Part shown: positions 58,043 through 64,000 of the stretch, one piece after another
Layout of the letters: each line of letters opens with the position of its first letter
Numbering within the stretch: position 1 is the stretch's first letter
Assembly: GCA_964423835.1 (NCBI GenBank)
Contig: CAYRGJ010000001.1
Location: 169,485-233,484 of the forward strand
Reading direction: 5' to 3'
From: JAFGCL01 sp964423835
GTDB lineage: Bacteria; Chloroflexota; Dehalococcoidia; UBA2247; RBG-13-53-26
DNA: 64,000 nt
Notes under the pieces: generated by a model
The model's database searches: none
What the model saw: the letters and a program-made list of their open reading frames with translations, nothing else
Told to the model about the DNA's origin: nothing
Translations under genes and position numbers: made by a program

Positions 58043-58960
58043 TCAGGGCTGGCCCTGCAGGAACCTCCCGGCGGCCAGCGCCGCGGTGATACCGTCCCCC
58101 ACGGCGCTTCCGATCTGCCGCGGAGAGTGCTGCCGCACATCACCGGCGGCAAACACACCCGGAACCGAGCTGGCCAGGTCGTGGTCCACCACGATGCTGC
58201 CCCCCTCATCGGTTTCGAGCGTGCCGGCGAAGGGCTGGCTATTGGGCACGACACCCACCGCCACAAAGACCCCGGACAGGCTCAGGGTCCGGGACTGCCC
58301 GGTCTTGACATCCCTCACTCTGAGCCCGTTCACCATCTGGTCGCCCACGATCTCGTCGACGAGACTGTTCCACACGGGCTCAATCCTGGGCTCGGCCAAG
58401 GCCCGCTGCGCCAGGACCCGCCCCGCCCGCAGCTCGCCGCGCCGGTGCACCAGGAAGACCCGGCGCGCGTAGTGGGCCAGCTCCAGGGCATCGCTGACCG
58501 CCGTGTCCCCGCCACCCACGACAGCCACATCCCGGTCTCGAAAGAAGAAACCATCGCAGGAGGCGCAATAGGACACGCCGCGCCCGGTGTACTCCGCCTC
58601 CCCGGGCACCCCCAGGGGCCGGTACCGGGCCCCGGTGGCCACGATGACGGCCTTCGCCGTCAGTGCGCCCTCCGCGGTCATCAACTGGTGCGGCCGCCCG
58701 GGCGCCAGGCCGGTGACCTCGGCGAAAAGGGTCTGCAGGCCGTGCCGGGTGGCCTGCTCCTGCATGAACGTTCCCAGATCCAGTCCGGTGACGCCCTGCG
58801 GGAAACCGGGGTAGTTCTCCACCATCCTGGCATTGATCATCTGCCCCCCGAAGGCGCCCCGCTCCACCAGCAGGGCCTTCAGCCCGGCGCGTGCCGCGTA
58901 CAGCCCGGCGGTGAGGCCCGCCGGTCCCCCGCCCAGTATCACGATGTCGTGTTCGCTCAT
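58043..58960 (-). CDS. trxB: Thioredoxin-disulfide reductase
   Basis: The 305-residue FAD/NADPH enzyme reduces thioredoxin. FAD loop is ILGGGPAGLTAGLYAARAG, redox pair C132/C135 is in YCASCDGFFF, the NADPH loop is VVGGGDTAVSDALELA, and the C-terminal FAD motif is VFAAGDVRQHSPRQIGSAVGDG. The usual active-site DG follows. A GGAGAGG lies before ATG 58960. Confidence 0.95.
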   Translation of the reverse strand: MSEHDIVILGGGPAGLTAGLYAARAGLKALLVERGAFGGQMINARMVENYPGFPQGVTGLDLGTFMQEQATRHGLQTLFAEVTGLAPGRPHQLMTAEGALTAKAVIVATGARYRPLGVPGEAEYTGRGVSYCASCDGFFFRDRDVAVVGGGDTAVSDALELAHYARRVFLVHRRGELRAGRVLAQRALAEPRIEPVWNSLVDEIVGDQMVNGLRVRDVKTGQSRTLSLSGVFVAVGVVPNSQPFAGTLETDEGGSIVVDHDLASSVPGVFAAGDVRQHSPRQIGSAVGDGITAALAAGRFLQGQP

Positions 58961-59031
58961 GGCCCTCTCCTTCGTGCTCTGTCAGTACTATTCTGGGGCA
59001 AGGGCCGCCCCGCTGCAACTGGGCCCGGAAA

Positions 59032-59092
59032 GCGCTCCAGCCGCGCCGCATGGCGCTTCAGCCATCGGTGCACGGCGCTCCAGCCGCGCCGC
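59032..59092. repeat. 18-bp direct repeat in the trxB-rnc spacer
   Basis: GCGCTCCAGCCGCGCCGC occurs at 59032-59049 and 59075-59092, 25 bp apart, between the two divergent genes and just before the rnc promoter. Function unknown. Confidence 0.7.
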
Positions 59093-59096
59093 CCAT

Positions 59097-59125
59097 TTGA
59101 CAATTCTCGGGCGAGATACTACGCT
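59097..59125 (+). promoter_or_regulatory. rnc promoter (TTGACA-17-TACGCT)
   Basis: A perfect -35 lies at 59097-59102 and a weaker -10 at 59120-59125, 20 bp before ATG 59146. Confidence 0.55.
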
Positions 59126-59145
59126 GTTACCGCTGGATTTTGGGC

Positions 59146-59832
59146 ATGGTAGATTGGACGGGACTACAGGCCAAGCTGGGCGTCTCCTTCGCCGAGTCGT
59201 CATTGCTTCAGAAGGCCTTTGTGCATCGCTCATACCTCAACGAGAACCCCGACTTTACGCTGGGGTCCAACGAGCGCCTGGAGTTCCTCGGGGATGCCTT
59301 CCTGGGCCTGGTGGTGGCCGATTTTCTCTTCCACGAGTTCCCTGACCTGAGCGAAGGTGAGCTCACCAAGCTTCGCTCCGACCTCGTGCGTCAGGACAGC
59401 CTGGCTAACCTGGCCTCGTCCCTGGGGCTGGGAGAATACCTCTACCTGGGCCAGGGCGAGGAGAAGGGCGGGGGGCGAAAGCGCTCCCGGAACATGGCCT
59501 GCACGCTGGAGGCCCTGGTGGGAGCCGTCTTCGTTGACCAGGGTTTCGACGTGACCAGGGACCTGGTGCTGCGGCTCTTCAGGCCCGGCGTGGCTGAGGT
59601 CAGGGAGCGCGGTCTGGTCAGCGACTACAAGTCCAGGCTCCAGGAGGTGATCCAGGCCGAGAGGCAGGAGAGGCCCGCATACCGTCTGGTGGAAGCGGTG
59701 GGGCCGGACCATGACAAGACCTTCTGGGTCGAGGTGGTAGTGGGAGGCGAAGTGCTGGGCCGTGGTTCCGGCAAGAGCAAGCAGGCAGCCGAGAAGGATG
59801 CCGCCAAGCAGGCCCTGGAGAAGCGCGGGTAG
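59146..59832 (+). CDS. rnc: Ribonuclease III
   Basis: The 228-residue endonuclease cuts double-stranded RNA in rRNA and mRNA processing. The catalytic motif is NERLEFLGDAFLG (about 41-53), with a second acidic site in TLEALVGAVFVD. The C-terminal double-stranded RNA-binding domain begins DYKSRLQEVIQAE and ends GKSKQAAEKDAAKQALEKR. ATG 59146 is favoured over TTG 59140. Confidence 0.95.
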   Translation: MVDWTGLQAKLGVSFAESSLLQKAFVHRSYLNENPDFTLGSNERLEFLGDAFLGLVVADFLFHEFPDLSEGELTKLRSDLVRQDSLANLASSLGLGEYLYLGQGEEKGGGRKRSRNMACTLEALVGAVFVDQGFDVTRDLVLRLFRPGVAEVRERGLVSDYKSRLQEVIQAERQERPAYRLVEAVGPDHDKTFWVEVVVGGEVLGRGSGKSKQAAEKDAAKQALEKRG

Positions 59833-59908
59833 GGCCAAGCCCCGGCGGGATTCACACAACCCATCGGACGGGACGCCATCGCCTGCCCGGGCCTCGGGGG
59901 TGGGCAGT

Positions 59909-60493
59909 CTACTGTGGGGACAGGTGGCGCAGGGCCAGCCTGATCCGTTCCTCCAGGCTCACACCATCGGCGGCCGGCACGGCGGCTGCGGCGCGGCTGG
60001 CGTCAGCCACGGAGTAACCGAGGGTGGTCAATGCGCCGATCAGGTCGGCGTTGTCCGAGGCAGGAGCCACCGCTCCCAGGCCGCCCCAGCTCTTCTCCAG
60101 CGTCCCCTTGAGGTCCACCACCAGCCGGCTGGCGGTCTTCTTCCCTATTCCGGGGGCCTGGGTGATGAGGTCCACGTTCTCGCTCAGAATGGCGGCGGCC
60201 AGCTCGTCCGCCGACAGACTGGACAGCATGGAGAGCGCCGACCTGGGCCCGACGCCGCTGACGGTGATGAGCATCTTGAACAGGTCCAGCTCCTGCGGGG
60301 TGACGAAACCATACAGGGCCGTGGCATCTTCCTTCAGGTGGAGGTAGGTGTGCAGCCGCACCCGGTCACCGGGAGAACCGAGGCGGCCCAGCGCGGAGGG
60401 AGGCATGTACACCTGGAAGCTGATGCCGGAGACCTTCACGATGGCCGAGTCGGCAACGATGTGCTCCAGCAAGCCGTCGAGGCCGGCGATCAT
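59909..60493 (-). CDS. ruvA: Holliday junction branch-migration subunit RuvA
   Basis: The 194-residue protein has the OB-fold N-domain (MIAGLDGLLEHIVADSAIVKV... split), tandem helix-hairpin-helix motifs SGVGPRSALSML and APGIGKKTASRLVVDLKG, and a C-terminal RuvB-contact domain. ATG 60493 overlaps the ruvC stop by 4 nt; the longer frame is the ruvC shadow. ruvB is not in the window after it. Confidence 0.94.
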   Translation of the reverse strand: MIAGLDGLLEHIVADSAIVKVSGISFQVYMPPSALGRLGSPGDRVRLHTYLHLKEDATALYGFVTPQELDLFKMLITVSGVGPRSALSMLSSLSADELAAAILSENVDLITQAPGIGKKTASRLVVDLKGTLEKSWGGLGAVAPASDNADLIGALTTLGYSVADASRAAAAVPAADGVSLEERIRLALRHLSPQ

Positions 60494-61005
60494 CCCGGGA
60501 CCTGCTCGCCCCTCGACAGAAGCCGGGACAGCTGGCGCTGGCGCAGATGACACAGCGCCACCGCCAGCGCGTCAGTGGCGTCGCTGGGTCCCGGCCGGTC
60601 GGCCAGCCCCAGCTGCAGGCAAACCATGCGCTGGACCTGCTCCTTGTCGCCCCTCCCGTAGTCGGCCACGCCGTGCTTCACCTTGGCCGGCGGATAGGTG
60701 GCCACGGGCACGCCATGACTGGCGGCGGACAGCATGGCGACGGCCTGCGCCCGGCCGATGGCCAGGGCCGACCGCACGTTTCGGGCCACGAAGGGCTCCT
60801 CAATGGCCATTTCGTCGGGATGGAAGCGGACCATGATATCGGTCAGCCCCACGTAGAGCTGGTGGAGCCGCTGTGACAGGGGGGTCGAGCCGGCCGCGGT
60901 GATCACTCCGCACTGGACCATCCTCGGCTGGCCTTCGAGATCCTCTACGTCCAGCACGCCGTATCCCATGACCAGGGTCCCCGGATCGATACCCAGGATA
61001 ATCAT
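60490..61005 (-). CDS. ruvC: Crossover junction endodeoxyribonuclease RuvC
   Basis: The 171-residue RNase H-fold resolvase has the acidic residues in LGIDPGT, MAIEEPFVARN and PSDATDALAVALCH. KVKHGVADYGRGDKEQVQRMV is the DNA-binding segment. ATG 61005 follows GGAAGGGG; GTG 61011 is the alternative. It lies between yebC and ruvA. Confidence 0.95.
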   Translation of the reverse strand: MIILGIDPGTLVMGYGVLDVEDLEGQPRMVQCGVITAAGSTPLSQRLHQLYVGLTDIMVRFHPDEMAIEEPFVARNVRSALAIGRAQAVAMLSAASHGVPVATYPPAKVKHGVADYGRGDKEQVQRMVCLQLGLADRPGPSDATDALAVALCHLRQRQLSRLLSRGEQVPG

Positions 61006-61046
61006 CGGCACCCCTTCCGGCCGGCGGCTCCGGGACCGGAACCCAC

Positions 61047-61805
61047 TCAGGCGCCCGCCCGGAGCTTCTCCACTACCGCGTCCGAGATGTCCACGTTGGA
61101 GAAGACCCGCTGCACATCGTCGAGCTCCTCCAGCCTGTCCATCAGCTTCAGGGTCTTGAGGGCATCGTCTTCGCCCAGGACCAGGGTTGTCTTGGGTATC
61201 ATGGCCAGCTCCGCCGATGAGACGGTGTACTTGGCCTGCTCCAGGGCCTTCCTCACCTGCTCCAGCTTGTTCGGCGCGGTGTAGACCTCCAGGTAACCGG
61301 TCTCGATGCTGACATCATCCGCGCCAGCGTCTATGGCCTGCAGTGCCACTTCCTCGCTGTCAGCGCGGCCGGTGTCCACGGTGATGATGCCCTTGGACTC
61401 GAAAAGCCAGGCCACGGAGCCCGCTTCTGCCAGGGTGCCGCCCCCGCGCTGGAAGGCATTGCGCACCTCCTGCAGGGTGCGGTTGCGGTTGTCGGTCAGG
61501 GCCTGCACCAGGATGGCCGCTCCCCGAGCTCCATACCCCTCAAAGCTGGTCTCTTGAAGGGCCACGCCCCCGGCGCCGGCGCCGCTGGCCCTCTTGATGG
61601 CCGCATTGACGTTGTCCATGGGCATGTTGCTCTCGCGGCATTTCTGGACAGCGAGGCGGAGGCGGAAGTTGCTGTCCGGATCGGCGCCCCCCTCACGCAC
61701 CGCCACCGCTAGCTCCCGGCCCAGCTTGGTGAAGATTTGGCCCCTTTTGGCGTCTGCTGCGCCCTTTGACCTTTTGATCTTGGACCATTTGGAATGCCCC
61801 GACAT
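61047..61805 (-). CDS. yebC: YebC/TACO1-family protein
   Basis: The 252-residue protein begins with the family signature SGHSKWSKIKRSKGAADAKRG and has three alpha/beta domains. YebC proteins are translation factors that relieve ribosome stalling and/or DNA-binding regulators. It heads the yebC-ruvC-ruvA operon. Confidence 0.94.
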   Translation of the reverse strand: MSGHSKWSKIKRSKGAADAKRGQIFTKLGRELAVAVREGGADPDSNFRLRLAVQKCRESNMPMDNVNAAIKRASGAGAGGVALQETSFEGYGARGAAILVQALTDNRNRTLQEVRNAFQRGGGTLAEAGSVAWLFESKGIITVDTGRADSEEVALQAIDAGADDVSIETGYLEVYTAPNKLEQVRKALEQAKYTVSSAELAMIPKTTLVLGEDDALKTLKLMDRLEELDDVQRVFSNVDISDAVVEKLRAGA

Positions 61806-61869
61806 ATTCTTTTCCTTCCTTGCCTTCGGGCCCGCCCCGGCGCACGACTACGCAATGGCCACCATCTAC

Positions 61870-61899
61870 GATATATCAAACGCGGGTACCACGTGTCAA
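61870..61899 (-). promoter_or_regulatory. yebC-ruvCA promoter (TTGACA-18-TATATC)
   Basis: On the minus strand a perfect -35 at 61899-61894 and a -10 at 61875-61870 precede the yebC ATG by about 64 bp. The rest of the 61806-62116 gap holds no gene, only this promoter and the terminator below. Confidence 0.6.
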
Positions 61900-62049
61900 C
61901 CGCCGCGGGGGGTCCGCCCCGTCCCCGCCGGCTCAGCGACACCGGTTCCCTCCGGCGCAGCGGCCACCGGTGATGGACGGGGTCAAAGGTCACGCCCGGC
62001 ACGCCTGTGCGGGGCCCGGCCTCCGGCCGCCGCGCCCCCCATAGCAGAA

Positions 62050-62077
62050 GGCGGCGGCAGATCTGTCTGCCGCCGCC
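62050..62077 (-). terminator. Strong GC hairpin after the oxidoreductase gene
   Basis: GGCGGCGGCAG (62050-62060) and CTGCCGCCGCC (62067-62077) are perfect 11-bp arms around a 6-nt loop, 39 bp after the stop on the minus strand. The following T-run is weak. Confidence 0.7.
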
Positions 62078-62116
62078 TCCATTCGATCATGCTGACGGTT
62101 GTATCTCCGGCGCGCG

Positions 62117-63868
62117 CTAGCCGTACTTCTTGGGATGCGCCGCGCCCCAATCCCGGAGCCTCTTCTTGGCCGCGAACACCTGGTCCACCAGGGAATCCGG
62201 CTCCTGTTTGTCCGACTCCTCCCAGATCTTCGGCAGGTTGAGGTCCTTGGCCATGATCTTGTAGCAGTTGTAGGCCTCGCTGGCCCCGGCGTTGGACCCC
62301 ACCCACCAGCAGCCTCCGGTGGCATACAGGTTCTTGATCGGAGTCCGATGGTTGGCCAGCTCTGGAGTAGGCCTGTTGCCCTCGAGCTGCCAGGGGTTGC
62401 GGTCTATGCCGGCCATGGTGCCATTCGGCCCCAGGTTCTTCATACGGAGATGGTCGAACGGGCTGTTGGTGTCCACGCCGATGACGTTGTCCCACGTCAT
62501 GTTGGGAGCGTACTGCGTCCAGATCTGGATCAGCTCGTCGGCGTAGCGCTCCTTGATCTCCAGCCATTCCTTCTCCGTGTGCTTGGTCGCCGGCGGGGCC
62601 AGCTGCTCGTTCTGCAGCACGTGCTTGCCCGGAGGGGCCATGAGCGGATCAGCCAGGCTGTGGCAGCCGACGGTGGGGGCGTAGTCCTCGAAGGGCGGCC
62701 ACATCCCCAGCTTCATGTACTGGCACTCCCGGGCGATGTGGTCCGGGTTGGCATCCGGCTGCATCCCCAGCCACTCACACTCGTGGATGTCGGGGAAGAA
62801 CTCCTCCGCGTCGTACTTGGGGGCCTGGTGAACGGCAAAGGTGTACCACATGAGGCAGCCAAACGACTTCTCTATCATCTCCACCCGCTTGGCCAGCAGG
62901 GGGTCGATGTGCTCCCGGCCGATGAGATCGAAGCAGACCTGGTGCGGCGCCATGCCGGCGCTGACCACCACCTTGTTGGCCTTGATCTGGCTGCCGTTCA
63001 TCAGCTTGACACCCGTGGCCGCGCCGTTCTCGATGACGACCTTGTCCACCTCGGCGTGCGTGTAGAACTTGCAGCCCATCTGGGTCAGTATCTGGTGGCA
63101 GGCATGGGCTACCTGGTGGGTGCCTCCCGGGGTGAAGCCGATGAGCGGGAGGTACGTGGCGAAACCCATGGCGGTGGGGCCATACAGGGCGTCATTGATG
63201 TCGTTGACCGAGGAGACGGCGAACCGGAGGATGCAGGACTGCAGCTCCGGGCTCTCGAACCACTCCTTGATCACGTGCTTGCTGCTGGCGGTGAGGATCA
63301 GGCCATCCGGGGTGTAGCCGCCCTCTATCATCTTGGGGAAGAAATCGACCTGCCTGGTGGCGATGCCCGGGGCGATGGCGGGGTCCAGCTTGTACTCCGC
63401 CGGGTTGTAGAGCATGTCCGCCTGGGCCCGCCAGTACTCCCGGCTGTTCTCCATGGCCGCGGACTTGATCCACTTGTCGGCATCCTTCTTGGAGAAGCGC
63501 GCGATTTGCGCCGCCGTCTTGGTCTGATCCGGGTCATACTTCTGGCTGTAGATGCCCAGCGCCGTCTTGTTGTTGCGGAAAACGAACCCGTCGCTGCAAA
63601 GGTGCTGGTCCCAGCGTCCTCCGTACTCCCAGAACTCGGGGAAGTCCCGCCAGAGGGACATGTAGTACATGGGCAGTATGATGTTGGCATGGGTGTTTCC
63701 GCGGAACCCGGGGGCCGCGGTCTCCTCGGTGGCCAGGCACCCGCCGATCTCATGCCTTCTCTCGAAGATGCCCACACTCATTCCGGCGTACTTCATGAGG
63801 TACATCGCCAGCATGAGGCCCTTGTTGCCTCCGCCGATTATAACGGCATCAAAACTAAGATCAGCCAT
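62117..63868 (-). CDS. Phytoene-desaturase-like FAD oxidoreductase
   Basis: The 583-residue flavoprotein belongs to the CrtI/phytoene dehydrogenase-related amine-oxidase clan. N-terminal AVIIGGGNKGLMLAMYL binds FAD and EIGGCLATEE follows. C-terminal NLYATGGCWWVGSNAGASEAY is the second FAD motif. Middle sequence such as FTPGGTHQVAHACHQIL fits. Substrate unknown; such proteins also include polyketide/steroid-type desaturases. AAAGGAG lies before ATG 63868. It follows another gene of the same strand (63944-64000), so it is part of a longer operon. Confidence 0.85.
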   Translation of the reverse strand: MADLSFDAVIIGGGNKGLMLAMYLMKYAGMSVGIFERRHEIGGCLATEETAAPGFRGNTHANIILPMYYMSLWRDFPEFWEYGGRWDQHLCSDGFVFRNNKTALGIYSQKYDPDQTKTAAQIARFSKKDADKWIKSAAMENSREYWRAQADMLYNPAEYKLDPAIAPGIATRQVDFFPKMIEGGYTPDGLILTASSKHVIKEWFESPELQSCILRFAVSSVNDINDALYGPTAMGFATYLPLIGFTPGGTHQVAHACHQILTQMGCKFYTHAEVDKVVIENGAATGVKLMNGSQIKANKVVVSAGMAPHQVCFDLIGREHIDPLLAKRVEMIEKSFGCLMWYTFAVHQAPKYDAEEFFPDIHECEWLGMQPDANPDHIARECQYMKLGMWPPFEDYAPTVGCHSLADPLMAPPGKHVLQNEQLAPPATKHTEKEWLEIKERYADELIQIWTQYAPNMTWDNVIGVDTNSPFDHLRMKNLGPNGTMAGIDRNPWQLEGNRPTPELANHRTPIKNLYATGGCWWVGSNAGASEAYNCYKIMAKDLNLPKIWEESDKQEPDSLVDQVFAAKKRLRDWGAAHPKKYG

Positions 63869-63943
63869 TCTGACTCCTTTCAGTAACTCCGTTTATCAAC
63901 GGGATCGTTATGGTTGCGGGCTGGTCCGGAGCTGTCTTCAATA

Positions 63944-64000
63944 TCAGAACTCCCCGGGGTGGGCCGGCTCGGCCTTCCACTTGGTGGAGAAGATGATCTT
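63944..64000 (-). CDS. C-terminal end of an upstream operon gene (partial)
   Basis: The frame reads in from the right edge and ends KWKAEPAHPGEF then TGA (63946-63944). Only 18 residues are visible, so the family is unknown. It lies 75 nt before the oxidoreductase on the same strand. Confidence 0.55.
   Translation of the reverse strand, partial: KIIFSTKWKAEPAHPGEF

Overview
The window is GC-rich bacterial chromosome with one integrated mobile element near its left end. Gene content points to an anaerobe. It has an oxygen-sensitive sulfur-assimilation operon with archaeal-type homocysteine genes, a MetV/MetF methylene-tetrahydrofolate reductase beside NADH-dehydrogenase-like subunits, a two-gene B12 acyl-CoA mutase, B12 uptake under a cobalamin riboswitch, an iron-sulfur NadA and radical SAM enzymes. 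Together with GTG/TTG starts, sigma70-type promoters and several apparently leaderless genes, this fits an uncultured Chloroflexota (Dehalococcoidia-like) lineage. That placement is inferred from gene content only; there is no rRNA in the window.

Layout: 1-1130 holds a YgjP-type metalloprotease and tRNA-Arg(TCT). 1083-11397 is a 10.3-kb integrative element inserted in that tRNA and bounded by a perfect 53-bp repeat. It carries an excisionase, a divergent repressor/Cro-like pair, a lambda-O-like replication protein with an internal iteron cluster, a DnaB-like helicase, small phage-type proteins, a BglII-like endonuclease beside a 3-TM protein, a lipoprotein, and a tyrosine integrase with an N-terminal HTH. 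It has no capsid or conjugation genes, so it resembles a satellite or self-replicating island. In the excised circle, xis, attP and int line up on one strand and int gains an in-frame extension that starts inside xis.

11496-19689 holds a HEAT-repeat protein, the split acyl-CoA mutase (active-site residues resemble isobutyryl-CoA mutase), an orphan substrate-binding lipoprotein, a CBS protein, small hypotheticals, a HAD protein and speD-speE. 19788-26223 is a tight sulfur operon: Rrf2 regulator, cysK, His-type thi4, cysE, the homocysteine trio (DUF39, NIL-ferredoxin, UPF0280) and a cysteine desulfurase. Then follow a CDF zinc exporter, a YHS protein, a MOSC remnant, fdhD, nadA and a UvrD/PcrA helicase.

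31515-42227 carries conserved hypotheticals, nadE, recA-recX, an operon of NuoG-like, NuoF-like, metV and metF genes, a UbiA prenyltransferase, acylphosphatase, and a radical SAM gene that seems to start at AUA. 42427-49887 holds an InlB-repeat surface protein split by an in-frame TGA, cinA, thiC under a TPP riboswitch and btuFCD under a cobalamin riboswitch; the two riboswitch promoters are back to back. 50086-53929 has purine salvage (hpt, ade), a STAS-like protein and a sugar-nucleotide pyrophosphorylase.

54250-58015 is the rpmH-rnpA-yidD-yidC-jag cluster with a beta-propeller lipoprotein inserted. Next come trxB, rnc, ruvA-ruvC-yebC and a phytoene-desaturase-like FAD oxidoreductase. The sequence ends in the last codons of its operon partner.
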